Shown here: piece by piece, positions 18,064 to 27,028 of the stretch
Numbering within the stretch: position 1 is the stretch's first letter
How the letters are laid out: each line of letters starts with the position of its first letter
Source: Spirosoma arboris
GTDB taxonomy: Bacteria; Bacteroidota; Bacteroidia; Cytophagales; Spirosomataceae
Direction: 5' to 3'
DNA length: 64,000 bases
Assembly: GCF_009754945.1 (NCBI RefSeq)
Contig: NZ_WPIN01000002.1
Coordinates: forward strand, 847,510-911,509
Position numbers and translations under genes: made by a program
The notes under the pieces: model-generated
What the model was told of the DNA's origin: nothing
What the model saw: the letters and a program-made list of their open reading frames with translations, nothing else
The model's database searches: none

Positions 18064-19659
18064 ATGGATGAATTAGATAAAAATATACCGGACGATTTCT
18101 GGCGGAAGACATTCGATGAAGCCGCAGAAACACCCCCGTCCCGAGTGTGGAATTCTATCGAGCGTCGGTTAGATCAATCAAACGACACGAAAATAATACC
18201 ACTTTGGGGATTAGGGCTCATTTCGTCACGACCATTTGCCTGGGGTATGGGTGTGGCCGCTGCCGTAACTTTACTGTTAATTGGCTGGTGGGCAGGTTCG
18301 ACTCAAACAGCCTATGAACAACATCAGTCAGTTGCTCAACATACCGAGTCAGCCGACCGTATTAACGTAAAGTCACAGGCACCGGTGAACGCCACTGTCG
18401 ATAAATCGCTGGTGCAATCTCCGACTACGATCGCATCAGCCAATAAGACTAGTTTACCTTCGGCAAAGTCGAAGCCAACTTCGGAGTATCCTGTAGCAAT
18501 ATCTTCTTCAGTTGATGATCAGGCAAGCGGTTTACTAGACCAATTGAAGGTCGTAACCAATCAAAAAGCAAATACGACTGATAATAGCATAATGACAATA
18601 TCTGCTGATCATTCGACAATGGCTCCGGTCGCGACGAATGTTCCTCTGCCATCATCCTCTGCCAGCCGCACTACAATTAGTTCTTTTGCTTTTGCGCATT
18701 CGGTATCATCAAAAATAGTTGCATCCAAGTTGAATGAGTTGGCGGCATTTGAACCTCTTTTGGGGAAATCGTGGCGCTTCCGTGATTTGGGTCAGATTCA
18801 TCGTATTGTCTGGTTCCGCCCGACAGAACTGCCATTGAAACCTGAATCTCTCAAATCAAAGCAGAAGACTCACGACGTTTGGGCCTCGGCTAGTGTTATG
18901 CCCGGTGCCTTCAATCCAATGGTTTCGGTACAATCGGCAGCGGTTTATACTAATAGTTACGCCAGTATGGATGCTCTAAAAGCTAGTCAGGCTAGTTCAT
19001 CGGTTAGCAGCCGGGCTAATTTTTCCGTAGCGTATCAGGCTGGGGCTGGTGTTCAATTAACTGAACATTGGTCGCTGGAATCAGGCGTTGGTTATTTATC
19101 AGGGCGCTCAACGGTCGAAACTCCAGCTCAATTACCAACAGCCTCTCTTGTTGCAATTTCAGGCAAAAACACAACGTCAGGCACGCTCTATGTAGATGCC
19201 TTAAAAAGCAGCATACATACTGGTGATATGGCAGCTTCTCCAGCAAGTTATAACAACGTCGCCAACAGCGTTTATCAACAGGCCAACTACGCGAATTCAA
19301 CACGGCAGGTACTTACAAATGACTATCAATACATGCAAGTACCCCTCCAGGTAGGTTATCAGTTGAGACCCCGTAAACGGCTTAGTCTAGCTGTGCTGGG
19401 AGGGCTGATTACCAATATTTTCATTCGTAATACCGTTGGTAATGAAGTTACAGTCACGGCGAAAGATGGCGTCTATCGGCCCCTGTCGCTAGCTGCTACT
19501 ATGGGAGCCCGATTACGTTATCGACCTACACCGCAATGGTCGGCTTCATTAGCTGGTGCCTATCAACCGTCGTTAGGTTTAGGCACTCAGTCTGATTCAC
19601 AGGTGCAAACTCATCCGACCTCGACTGGTATGAGTTTTGGCGTTGACTATCATTTTTGA
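18064..19659 (+). CDS. Membrane-anchored protein with C-terminal beta-barrel-like domain, likely partner of the ECF sigma factor
   Basis: 531 residues. The first ~60 residues are charged and cytoplasmic in character (IPDDFWRKTFDEAAETPPSRVWNSIE), followed by one membrane helix (AWGMGVAAAVTLLLIGWWAG). About 190 residues of Ser/Thr/Ala/Lys-rich linker come next. The C-terminal half (from ~270) alternates polar and hydrophobic residues as in small outer-membrane barrels and ends in an aromatic (FGVDYHF). The arrangement, 12 bases after a sigma gene, fits a transmembrane anti-sigma factor whose sensor half resembles a barrel. Whether that half inserts in the outer membrane is unknown. Confidence 0.75.
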   Translation: MDELDKNIPDDFWRKTFDEAAETPPSRVWNSIERRLDQSNDTKIIPLWGLGLISSRPFAWGMGVAAAVTLLLIGWWAGSTQTAYEQHQSVAQHTESADRINVKSQAPVNATVDKSLVQSPTTIASANKTSLPSAKSKPTSEYPVAISSSVDDQASGLLDQLKVVTNQKANTTDNSIMTISADHSTMAPVATNVPLPSSSASRTTISSFAFAHSVSSKIVASKLNELAAFEPLLGKSWRFRDLGQIHRIVWFRPTELPLKPESLKSKQKTHDVWASASVMPGAFNPMVSVQSAAVYTNSYASMDALKASQASSSVSSRANFSVAYQAGAGVQLTEHWSLESGVGYLSGRSTVETPAQLPTASLVAISGKNTTSGTLYVDALKSSIHTGDMAASPASYNNVANSVYQQANYANSTRQVLTNDYQYMQVPLQVGYQLRPRKRLSLAVLGGLITNIFIRNTVGNEVTVTAKDGVYRPLSLAATMGARLRYRPTPQWSASLAGAYQPSLGLGTQSDSQVQTHPTSTGMSFGVDYHF

Positions 19660-19670
19660 TATGACTGATT

Positions 19671-20144
19671 ATGAAATCGATTGCCGTTTCCCTCTTATTT
19701 ATCGTTGTTTTTGGTCGTTGTACAACTAATCTCACGCCACAAACTTCAGAAACCGACGAGCTGATTATCCGAACAGGAACAAAGTTCGGGATGTGCATCG
19801 GTACGAATTGTGTAAAAGACTTTGTCTTCAATGGCACCAGCGTTACACTGACACAGAAAGATATACAACCGAGAGAGCAACCTACCTCCAAAAGCTGCGA
19901 ATCAACCATTAGTCTGGCCGATTGGCAAACGCTTAAAGCGAACGCGAATCTGGATACATTCAGTAAACAATCTACCATACTAGGCTGCCCCGATTGCGCC
20001 GACGGTGGAGCTGAATATGTGGAGATACAAATTGGTGACCAAAAGCACCGGGTTACGTTTCCATATGGCGAAACAATTCCCGGATTCGAATCACTGGTAA
20101 GTGGACTTCGAAGTCAACGGGAATCTATTAAAGATTGTCAATAA
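19671..20144 (+). CDS. Secreted protein, possible lipoprotein, unknown function
   Basis: 157 residues. The N-terminus MKSIAVSLLFIVVFGRCTTN is a signal sequence with a possible but atypical lipobox (FGRC, Arg at -1). The mature part has cysteines at GMCIGTNCVKDF, KSCEST and GCPDCADGG plus a final Cys, so disulfides are plausible. A central stretch (LADWQTLKANANLDTF) and IQIGDQKHRVTFPYGETIP look like a small mixed fold. It is 11 bases after the barrel protein and is probably in the sigma operon. Not recognised. Confidence 0.72.
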   Translation: MKSIAVSLLFIVVFGRCTTNLTPQTSETDELIIRTGTKFGMCIGTNCVKDFVFNGTSVTLTQKDIQPREQPTSKSCESTISLADWQTLKANANLDTFSKQSTILGCPDCADGGAEYVEIQIGDQKHRVTFPYGETIPGFESLVSGLRSQRESIKDCQ

Positions 20145-20148
20145 TTTA

Positions 20149-20200
20149 TGTTGTTTTATTCTCTATAGACGCCCAAGCAGCAATAGAGAATAAAGCAACA
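20149..20200 (+). terminator. 18-bp hairpin before the serpin gene
   Basis: Arms 20149-20166 and 20183-20200 pair over 18 bases with one G-U type mismatch (core TTATTCTCTAT / ATAGAGAATAA). It starts 4 bases after the stop of the previous gene and ends 18 bases before the serpin ATG. There is no T run, so it could attenuate, protect mRNA ends, or do nothing. Confidence 0.5.
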
Positions 20201-20218
20201 ACAGAATCTACAATTGTT

Positions 20219-21460
20219 ATGAAAACGACCCTTTTTTCAACCTTAGTCGTTGTTACAACCGGCGTTTTGCTGACAACGATCAGTTGCCAAAACTCCACAG
20301 TTACTCCTGCCCCCAGCACTGCCAGCGAATTACGCGTCTCGACCTCTTTTGCAAACCAAACTACCCAATTCGCATTTGATGTATCAAAACAGGTAGTTGC
20401 AGAAGAAGGTCAGGCTAAAAACGTTTTCATTTCTCCATTGAGTCTGCATATTGCGTTGGGCATGATCATGAACGGAGCGAATGGACAAACAGCTCAGGAA
20501 ATTCAGAAAACGCTGAAACTGGATGCACAAACGCTGGCCGAAGCCAATCAGACGTACCAGAATCTACTGGAGAATCTTCCTGGAGTGGATTCTGAAGTAA
20601 CGCTAACGCTGGCGAATTCTGTCTGGTATCGGAATACATTCTCGGTAGAAACCTCTTTTCAGGATTTGCTGAAACAATCGTTTAAGGCTGAAGTATCGGC
20701 GCAGAATTTCGACGATCCAGCCACGCTGGATAAAATCAATAGTTGGGCAAGCCAGAAAACCAACGGTAAGATTCCAAAAGTACTTGATCAGATTCAGGCT
20801 GACAATGTTATGTTTCTGATGAATGCACTGTATTTCAAGGGTGATTGGAAAACCCAGTTCAAACCTGAACAGACAATCGATAGCCCTTTCAAACTGGCAT
20901 CGGGCAATACGACAACGGTGCGTATGATGCGGCTCAATACAGCGTTAAATCACGCTTCGCGACCAAATTATACAGCGTTTGAACTGCCTTACGGCTCTGA
21001 CAAATTCGCGATGACGGTGCTTCTCCCAGCCGAAAGCACAACGGCTGATGCTCTGATAGGCAACCTAACCAGTACAGAATGGGCCCAATTACAACAGGCA
21101 ATGATGTCAAGTACCATTGATATCGGCCTGCCAAAATTCACCCTGAGTTATGATATCAATTTAAACAAGGCATTGAGTTCGCTGGGTATGCCAACTGCCT
21201 TTACCGACGGGGCTGACTTTACTAAAATAAATAAGCAAGGTGGTCTTACGCTTAGTTTCGTGAAGCAAAATACATTTGTAGCGGTAGATGAGAAAGGAAC
21301 AGAAGCGGCAGCCGTTACAACGGGGGGCATTTCGCTAACATCGGTGCCATTACCAACGCTCTGCGACCGTCCTTTTATCTTCGTTATTCACGAAAAAACA
21401 TCGGGTACTATCCTCTTTGTAGGTAAAATTGCAGACCCGACTAAAACAACTAATTCATGA
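20219..21460 (+). CDS. Serpin (serine/cysteine protease inhibitor), lipoprotein
   Basis: 413 residues from the ATG at 20219, chosen because it begins a lipoprotein signal (MKTTLFSTLVVVTTG ... TTISC, Cys23). The serpin body is complete: NVFISPLSLHIALGMIMNGANG, FLMNALYFKGDWKTQF, LPKFTLSYDINLNKALSSLGM and the closing FIFVIHEKTSGTILFVGKI. The reactive loop hinge GTEAAAVTTGG (from Gly360) has the small residues needed for loop insertion, so it should be inhibitory. Counting 17 residues from the hinge Glu places P1-P1' at about Thr374-Ser375, which is an estimate. It likely protects the cell surface from foreign proteases. Bacterial serpins are sporadic. The next gene overlaps by ATGA. Confidence 0.95.
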   Translation: MKTTLFSTLVVVTTGVLLTTISCQNSTVTPAPSTASELRVSTSFANQTTQFAFDVSKQVVAEEGQAKNVFISPLSLHIALGMIMNGANGQTAQEIQKTLKLDAQTLAEANQTYQNLLENLPGVDSEVTLTLANSVWYRNTFSVETSFQDLLKQSFKAEVSAQNFDDPATLDKINSWASQKTNGKIPKVLDQIQADNVMFLMNALYFKGDWKTQFKPEQTIDSPFKLASGNTTTVRMMRLNTALNHASRPNYTAFELPYGSDKFAMTVLLPAESTTADALIGNLTSTEWAQLQQAMMSSTIDIGLPKFTLSYDINLNKALSSLGMPTAFTDGADFTKINKQGGLTLSFVKQNTFVAVDEKGTEAAAVTTGGISLTSVPLPTLCDRPFIFVIHEKTSGTILFVGKIADPTKTTNS

Positions 21461-21903
21461 GACTTATAGGGATAGCCTGCCTGGTACTCATAACATTGAT
21501 GACAAGCCAATGTAGAAAAGCAGAACCTGAATTAGCTCCTAAAATAGCGGAGTTGATTGGTACCTGGCAGCTTATCGAATCTGACTCAGCGTATACAGTG
21601 ACCTTAACATTTGCGTTGGATACCGACAACCCTCCACACGATATCACGTCATTTAAAGCCAGTGGAAAATCGTCGGTTAATGCCTATAATGTGAATTTGT
21701 TTGCCGCTATTGACGGCATGATGCTGGCCGATCAATTTGGCAGCACGAAAATAGCAGGATCGCCCGATGCGATGCAGTTTGAGCAACAGTATTTCAAGAA
21801 TCTAAAGGCTGCTGCCCGCTTTGAATTGCCAACCACTACCCAATTGAGGGTATATCATGGTGGCGACTTACCGCGTGTATTGGTGTATAAAAAACTGAAC
21901 TGA
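21457..21903 (+). CDS. Small lipoprotein, lipocalin-like, unknown function
   Basis: 148 residues. The signal ends in a lipobox (LITLMTSQC, Cys19), followed by KIAELIGTWQLIESDSAY, the GTW start typical of Bacteroidota 'lipocalin-like' small lipoproteins. The rest is strand-rich and ends RVLVYKKLN, again typical. Its start codon overlaps the serpin stop (ATGA at 21457-21460), showing translational coupling. No ligand can be named. Confidence 0.8.
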   Translation: MRLIGIACLVLITLMTSQCRKAEPELAPKIAELIGTWQLIESDSAYTVTLTFALDTDNPPHDITSFKASGKSSVNAYNVNLFAAIDGMMLADQFGSTKIAGSPDAMQFEQQYFKNLKAAARFELPTTTQLRVYHGGDLPRVLVYKKLN

Positions 21904-21905
21904 TT

Positions 21906-22337
21906 ATGAAAACTGTACGGCTCATTCCTTTCACTGTCTTTCTGGTTTTACTAGTTTTCAGTTGCGAGAAACGCATGTGTGGCTGTGTTTTCCCTCCATC
22001 ACCCCTATCTGGCGAATGGGTGCTGGCGAACATTACTTATGGCCTGTCGCAAAAGACGGTTACTGCTGCAGAGGCAGGGTATTCTGAAACAGTAACGTTT
22101 GATGGCACGACAACATCCGGTAATTTCCGGCAGGTGCGTAACGGGCTACCTATTTCAGACAGTCGCTATTCGCTTTCGTTTCCAAAAGGCGGCAGTACCG
22201 AAGGTGTAATTTATTTTGAAAAAGATACAACTCGGCAAGAATTCCGAATGGTCGAAACAGTGCTCTATTTAGGTGAGCGAATTCCGCAAGGAGCTGTCAT
22301 TGCCGACGGTTCAACCTATGCTTATAAAAAACAATAA
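21906..22337 (+). CDS. Small lipoprotein, unknown function
   Basis: 143 residues with the lipobox LLVFSC (Cys about 18-20) and extra cysteines in CEKRMCGCVF. GEWVLANITYG and the closing ADGSTYAYKKQ recall the GTW...YKK pattern of the preceding lipoprotein, so the two may be distant paralogues. It begins 2 bases after the upstream stop and is followed by a strong terminator. It is therefore the last gene of the serpin-lipoprotein operon. Confidence 0.8.
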   Translation: MKTVRLIPFTVFLVLLVFSCEKRMCGCVFPPSPLSGEWVLANITYGLSQKTVTAAEAGYSETVTFDGTTTSGNFRQVRNGLPISDSRYSLSFPKGGSTEGVIYFEKDTTRQEFRMVETVLYLGERIPQGAVIADGSTYAYKKQ

Positions 22338-22362
22338 TTTGCCTTTTTGTGTAAGATCAATA

Positions 22363-22403
22363 TTGCCCGGCCGTATTTAAGACAGCCGGGCAATTTATTT
22401 TTA
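22363..22403 (+). terminator. Rho-independent terminator
   Basis: Perfect 9-bp stem TTGCCCGGC (22363-22371) / GCCGGGCAA (22385-22393) with a 13-base loop, followed by TTTATTTTT. It ends the serpin-lipoprotein operon. Confidence 0.85.
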
Positions 22404-22463
22404 AACTATTCCAACGTTTCTAAGGCCTTTAGGCTCATAGTTTTATAATAACTGCGAGCTTAT

Positions 22464-23774
22464 ATGAAATCAAATTTACTTATCCTTATTCTATCTCTGC
22501 TCTACTTAACTAGTTGCACTGATAACTGCGAGCAGACAAGAACGTATCGGAAATACACGTCTGTTCAGCTTGCCTTATCCGATTTACGACAGCCAATTAC
22601 GTCAGGGGCACCACAATCTCTGGTAGAACCGGGTAAGCTTTACGTAAAAGATCAATATTTATTTATTGTGGAAGTCAAAAAAGGAATTCACGTTTTTGAC
22701 AATAGCAATCCATCAAACCCCAAAGCCATTTCCTTTCTTCCAATTCCGGGAAACGTAGATATCGCTGTTCGCGATAATATCCTCTACGCTGATAGTTACA
22801 TTGATTTGGTAGCGCTGGACATTAGCAATCCGACAGCTATTAAAGAGGTAAACAGAACCGAAACGGGCTTTACGAACGGTTCTGTTGGACGTACCTATTG
22901 GTCATACGATAAACAGAACATGAAAATCTATGATCAGCGTGAAGAAATTGCCACTGAAACGGTTAAAACAGACTGCGAAGGTACATTTAATGTATTGCCT
23001 TATTTAGTACCAATTGCCTGGTTTGGGCGCTATTATGAAAGTTTTGCATTTGCAGATGTTGCTTCCGGGAGCAATACAAGTGTTAAGGCTCCAACGGGGT
23101 CTACAACTGGTACAGGCGGCTCGATGGCACGTTTTGCCATCACAGACAACCAACTTTACGTTGTCAATAGCGCTTCATTACAGCTATTTGATATCACAGA
23201 CCCAACTAAACCCGCAAAAGGTAAAACGGTTACCCTAAACTGGAATGTCGAAACGATTTTCCCATATCGCACCAATTTGTTCATTGGTACCACCACCGGT
23301 ATGTACATCTATGACATTGCCAACCCTTCAGAACCTAAACAGCTTTCGGCGTTTTCACACGTTCGTTCCTGCGACCCAGTTGTGGTGCATGAGAACTATG
23401 CTTACGTTACGCTGCGGGGTACCAGTACTTGTGGTGTTGCGGGTACTCAGGATGTACTCGATGTAATTGATATTAGCAGTTTATCATCTCCCAGAGTTGC
23501 CAAATCTTATCCCATCGAAACTCCTTATGGACTAGGAATCGACTATCCAACGCTGTTTGTCTGTCAGGGGAATAAGGGGTTGAGTGTTTTTAATGCCTCA
23601 AATCCGCTTGATTTAAAAGTTCAGCAAACGTTCGCTAATGTAAATGCATTCGATGTTATTCCGCTCTCGAAAACGTTGCTAACTATTGGTAAGGATGGAT
23701 TGTATCAGTATGATTATTCCAATCCAGCTGCCCTTCGGTTACTCAGTAAAATTGATGCCCATCAAGCTAACTAA
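22464..23774 (+). CDS. LVIVD-repeat beta-propeller lipoprotein
   Basis: 436 residues. The signal ends in a lipobox (LLYLTSC, Cys about 18). The rest is built of repeats with the pattern hydrophobic-x-D-I-S-N-P-x-x-P/K: GIHVFDNSNPSNPKAIS, LVALDISNPTAIKEV, LQLFDITDPTKPAKG, MYIYDIANPSEPKQLS, LDVIDISSLSSPRVA, LSVFNASNPLDLKV. These are LVIVD repeats that fold as a surface propeller. The binding partner is unknown. The next gene begins with an ATG 15 bases downstream, so the two are probably co-transcribed. Confidence 0.87.
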   Translation: MKSNLLILILSLLYLTSCTDNCEQTRTYRKYTSVQLALSDLRQPITSGAPQSLVEPGKLYVKDQYLFIVEVKKGIHVFDNSNPSNPKAISFLPIPGNVDIAVRDNILYADSYIDLVALDISNPTAIKEVNRTETGFTNGSVGRTYWSYDKQNMKIYDQREEIATETVKTDCEGTFNVLPYLVPIAWFGRYYESFAFADVASGSNTSVKAPTGSTTGTGGSMARFAITDNQLYVVNSASLQLFDITDPTKPAKGKTVTLNWNVETIFPYRTNLFIGTTTGMYIYDIANPSEPKQLSAFSHVRSCDPVVVHENYAYVTLRGTSTCGVAGTQDVLDVIDISSLSSPRVAKSYPIETPYGLGIDYPTLFVCQGNKGLSVFNASNPLDLKVQQTFANVNAFDVIPLSKTLLTIGKDGLYQYDYSNPAALRLLSKIDAHQAN

Positions 23775-23789
23775 TTGTCTCTCCTCACC

Positions 23790-24428
23790 ATGAAAATCTT
23801 TACTTGTTTACTTTTGATTTTTGGTCTATCTGCTGAGTTTACTCAAGCTCAGACAGAGTCTGCTAAAACCAGTCGTTGGCGAACGACCGTTCAGATGGGT
23901 ATTCAGGCGGGTCGGGTGCGTCCTGATCAGCCCAATGCTTATCCATATTACGGAGATTATATCTATTTGCCTAACTACTATAACTATTCTCCGATTCGCG
24001 CTGCAGGTAACCGAATTGGCCTAACAATAAATACATTTGTCGGTTATACACTGCGGCCGCAACTTATAACCGGACTCGCTTTGGGTGTTGACTATTATAA
24101 TAACTCAGCGTTTATACCCGTAGCAGCCGCTATTCAGGGCGATCTTTTTGGACGCAGTAAACGACTAACAACCTTTTACAGTCTCGAAAGTGGTTACGCG
24201 ATTGCAGGACCAAATCCACACGATAGCGAACTAAAAGGTGGCTGGTTATGGAGCCCAGGTCTTGGTCTTCGAATAAACAAAGGCAATGGAACTGGATTTT
24301 TGATTAGTGCGGGCTATAAACACCAAGAAGCAAGGCAAGTAGCTTCAGTTGATGGTGTTCAGGTTCTATCACAAATAGAAAACCGGTCGTACAATCGGCT
24401 TTTTTTTAGAATGGGCTTTAGTTTTTAA
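23790..24428 (+). CDS. Predicted outer-membrane beta-barrel protein
   Basis: 212 residues from the ATG at 23790 (a TTG five codons earlier is less likely), with a signal peptide (MKIFTCLLLIFGLSAEFTQAQ). The body has alternating amphipathic strands, many Tyr and Gly, and ends with an aromatic (FFRMGFSF), as do porin-family proteins. It probably is a small barrel of eight strands. It follows the LVIVD lipoprotein gene directly, so the two may form a surface complex. No specific function. Confidence 0.75.
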   Translation: MKIFTCLLLIFGLSAEFTQAQTESAKTSRWRTTVQMGIQAGRVRPDQPNAYPYYGDYIYLPNYYNYSPIRAAGNRIGLTINTFVGYTLRPQLITGLALGVDYYNNSAFIPVAAAIQGDLFGRSKRLTTFYSLESGYAIAGPNPHDSELKGGWLWSPGLGLRINKGNGTGFLISAGYKHQEARQVASVDGVQVLSQIENRSYNRLFFRMGFSF

Positions 24429-24708
24429 TTGAATCAACTACAATATCAACACATGAAAACTTTGATAAATCCTATAAAGTCTACATTTTCAGCTTGTAGT
24501 GCTTTCGATTGATAAATAGTTAGCGACTACCTGTAACCAATGTATAGGTCTCAGAGTCTCAAGGGAGTTGTTCGGCGGAGAGCCCTTAACCGCATAATAA
24601 AAGGTAAGAAGGAGTTGGTCGTATAACCCATTAAATTGGTCGAAATTTCAACCTACCCACATTCCAACTAGTAATACAGAATAGCCTTAACGGCGAGAAA
24701 CAATTGTT
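24429..24708 (+). other. 280-base stretch without a convincing gene
   Basis: It contains a 19-codon ATG frame (24453-24512, MKTLINPIKSTFSACSAFD) with no recognisable feature, and AAGGG ... CCCTT pairing around the GGCGGAGAG segment near 24560-24600. The part just before 24709 could hold the promoter and 5' leader of the small gene that follows. No clear RNA gene or -7 box stands out. Confidence 0.35.
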
Positions 24709-24909
24709 ATGAAAAAGATCACTGTTGCAGTCATAGGTGGAACACTCTTCATCGCTGGATATTATCAGGCGCGTAGACAAACAGAATATATGACATCAAA
24801 ATCTCAGATGGTAAGTCCTGCTTCTCTGGCCAAACCGATGACGCTTTCGCTTAAAACGCAATCACCTTTTGCCTTTCGCTTAGATCGCTCATTTGTAAGC
24901 AGCAACTGA
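24709..24909 (+). CDS. Small single-helix membrane protein, unknown
   Basis: 66 residues: one N-terminal hydrophobic segment (ITVAVIGGTLFIAGYYQA) and then a Lys/Ser/Gln-rich tail with no Cys or known motif. It starts with MKK, is followed by a strong bidirectional terminator, and has codon use like its neighbours. It may be a signal-anchored envelope peptide. Coding status is plausible but not proven. Confidence 0.5.
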   Translation: MKKITVAVIGGTLFIAGYYQARRQTEYMTSKSQMVSPASLAKPMTLSLKTQSPFAFRLDRSFVSSN

Positions 24910-24928
24910 TAGCTGCTTTGCCCAATAC

Positions 24929-24963
24929 AAAAAATCCCCGCTGACAGTCAGCGGGGATTTTTT
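24929..24963. terminator. Bidirectional rho-independent terminator
   Basis: Perfect 16-bp stem, 24929-24944 and 24948-24963 (core ATCCCCGCTGA/TCAGCGGGGAT), 3-base loop CAG, with A run before and T run after. It serves both the small plus-strand gene and typA on the minus strand. Confidence 0.9.
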
Positions 24964-24985
24964 GTATCTAGTGAATCACTCAAGA

Positions 24986-26800
24986 CTAAGCCATCACAAA
25001 CTTGTTCTGGTTCCGTTTACGTTCGTTCTCATCCAGATAGACTTTACGAATCCGCATCGACTTTGGCGTTACTTCCAAATACTCGTCTTTCTGGATATAC
25101 TCCATATTCTCTTCGAGGGAGAACGAGATTTTCGGAGCAATTTTCACGTTGTTATCCGAGCCAGAAGCCCGCATGTTCGTCAATTGCTTCGCCGTTGTTA
25201 CGTTGACAACAATGTCGTTCTGACGGTTGTGCTCGCCAATTACCTGGCCCGTGTAAATTTCATCACCTGGCTCGATAAAGAACGATCCCCGATCCTGAAG
25301 TTTATCAATCGAATAAGCCGTAGCTGAGCCGCTCGTCATCGAAATCAACGAACCGTTGATCCGCTCCGGGATTGGGCCTTTAAATTCCTGATACTCTTTG
25401 AACCGGTGACTCATAACAGCCTCTCCAAACGTAGCAGTCAGAACGTTTGACCGAAGGCCGATCAGACCACGCGATGGGATATCAAACTCAAGGTGTTGCA
25501 AGTCGCCTTTCGGTTCCATAATCAGCAATTCACCTTTACGTTGCGTAGCTAATTCAATAACTTTCCCGGCAGTTTCTTCAGGTACATCTACAACGAGGGT
25601 TTCAATGGGCTCCAATTTGCGGCCATTCTCATCTTCTTTGTAAAGAACCTGTGGCTGACCAACCTGCAATTCATAACCTTCACGACGCATCGTTTCAATT
25701 AGAACTGACAAGTGAAGAATACCTCGACCATATACCAAGAAACGGTCTTCACTATCCGTGTTTTCAACACGTAGGGCGAGATTTTTCTCAATTTCTTTAT
25801 ACAAACGATCACGCAAGTGACGTGATGTTACGAATTTACCTTCTTTCCCGAAGAACGGCGAGTTGTTGATTGTGAACAACATGTTCATCGTTGGCTCATC
25901 CACCGAAATACGGGTTAGCGCTTCAGGATTTTCAAGATCGGTCAGGGTATCACCAATTTCGAACTCTTCCAGGCCTGTTACAGCACAGATATCGCCACAG
26001 GCTACTTCTGCCACTTTAACTTTACCAAGGCCTTCAAACGATTGAAGCTCTTTGATTTTCACTCTCTTAACCGAACCGTCTGCCTTTACAAGGGCCATAT
26101 TAGCACCTTCTTTTAGCGTCCCACGATGTACACGACCAATGGCAATCCGACCAACGAAAGTTGAATAATCGAGCGAGGTAATCTGCATTTGTGGTGCACC
26201 TTCGTTCATTGGCGCAGCCGGGATGTTCTCAACAATTGTGTCGAGCAGATACGTGATGTTGTCGGTTGGGGTTTTCCAATCGGGACCCATCCAACCTTGT
26301 TTCGATGAACCGTATACCGTTGGGAAATCCAGCTGGTCTTCAGTAGCACCCAGGTTGAACATCAAATCGAAAACCTGCTCGTGAACTTCTTCGGGACGGC
26401 AGTTTTCTTTATCAACTTTGTTTACGATCACAATGGGTTTCAGGCCCAGTTGCAGCGCTTTGCTCAACACGAAACGTGTTTGTGGCATAGCTCCTTCAAA
26501 AGCATCGACCAACAGACAAACGCCATCAGCCATTTTCAGTACACGCTCAACCTCACCACCGAAATCACTGTGGCCTGGTGTATCAATGATGTTGATTTTA
26601 ACATCTTTGTAACGTACCGATACGTTTTTCGATACGATGGTAATGCCCCGCTCACGCTCCAGGTCATTGTTGTCCAAAATCAGATCGCCGAACTCCTGGT
26701 TATCCCGAAAGAGTTTTGACGCGTGAATAATTTTGTCAACCAGAGTCGTTTTGCCGTGGTCAACGTGGGCGATGATTGCTATATTGCGAATTGATTGCAT
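24986..26800 (-). CDS. typA: Translational GTPase TypA/BipA
   Basis: 604 residues, the usual TypA length. G domain motifs: G1 AHVDHGKTT (residues 11-19), G2/switch [12 protein letters not shown]3 [11 protein letters not shown]4 NKVDKENC. Then EF-Tu-like domain II ([19 protein letters not shown]), EF-G-like domains III and V (RPQ-type [29 protein letters not shown]) and the TypA-specific C-terminal domain ([19 protein letters not shown]). It associates with ribosomes and supports 50S assembly and stress or cold adaptation. A -7-like box lies 120 bases upstream. It converges on the small plus-strand gene, separated by a strong terminator. Confidence 0.97.
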   Translation of the reverse strand: MQSIRNIAIIAHVDHGKTTLVDKIIHASKLFRDNQEFGDLILDNNDLERERGITIVSKNVSVRYKDVKINIIDTPGHSDFGGEVERVLKMADGVCLLVDAFEGAMPQTRFVLSKALQLGLKPIVIVNKVDKENCRPEEVHEQVFDLMFNLGATEDQLDFPTVYGSSKQGWMGPDWKTPTDNITYLLDTIVENIPAAPMNEGAPQMQITSLDYSTFVGRIAIGRVHRGTLKEGANMALVKADGSVKRVKIKELQSFEGLGKVKVAEVACGDICAVTGLEEFEIGDTLTDLENPEALTRISVDEPTMNMLFTINNSPFFGKEGKFVTSRHLRDRLYKEIEKNLALRVENTDSEDRFLVYGRGILHLSVLIETMRREGYELQVGQPQVLYKEDENGRKLEPIETLVVDVPEETAGKVIELATQRKGELLIMEPKGDLQHLEFDIPSRGLIGLRSNVLTATFGEAVMSHRFKEYQEFKGPIPERINGSLISMTSGSATAYSIDKLQDRGSFFIEPGDEIYTGQVIGEHNRQNDIVVNVTTAKQLTNMRASGSDNNVKIAPKISFSLEENMEYIQKDEYLEVTPKSMRIRKVYLDENERKRNQNKFVMA

Positions 26801-26919
26801 ACAGTTTCTGAACCCGGATTTAGCTGATTTAAGGAGTTACTGGATTTTGTTTATGGCTTTCATAAAACACGAAAACTTTTTAATCCATCACCGCCTAAAA
26901 ATCCTGGTCAATTTTTCTG

Positions 26920-26927
26920 CAAAGGTA
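26920..26927 (-). promoter_or_regulatory. TAnnTTTG -7 box upstream of typA
   Basis: On the minus strand the sequence reads TACCTTTGC, a perfect Bacteroidota -7 box (TAnnTTTG), 120 bases before the typA start. No clear TTG -33 element is seen at the usual distance of about 20 bases. Confidence 0.5.
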
Positions 26928-26976
26928 CGAAAAAATATACTGAAACACAGATTTTTACAACTAATAATACGAAAAA

Positions 26977-26994
26977 AGGCCCTTGTAAGGGCCT
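26977..26994 (-). terminator. Terminator of the small secreted peptide gene
   Basis: AGGCCCTT (26977-26984) pairs with AAGGGCCT (26987-26994), followed on the minus strand by TTTTTTC. It ends the gene at 27029-27235. Confidence 0.8.
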
Positions 26995-27028
26995 GATTCT
27001 GATATAAATACAATTTCTTACTGGTTGC

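Noticed and set aside
24640..24670. GGTCGAAATTTCAACC resembling a tRNA T-arm
   Set aside because: No acceptor stem, anticodon arm or conserved D-arm could be placed around it.
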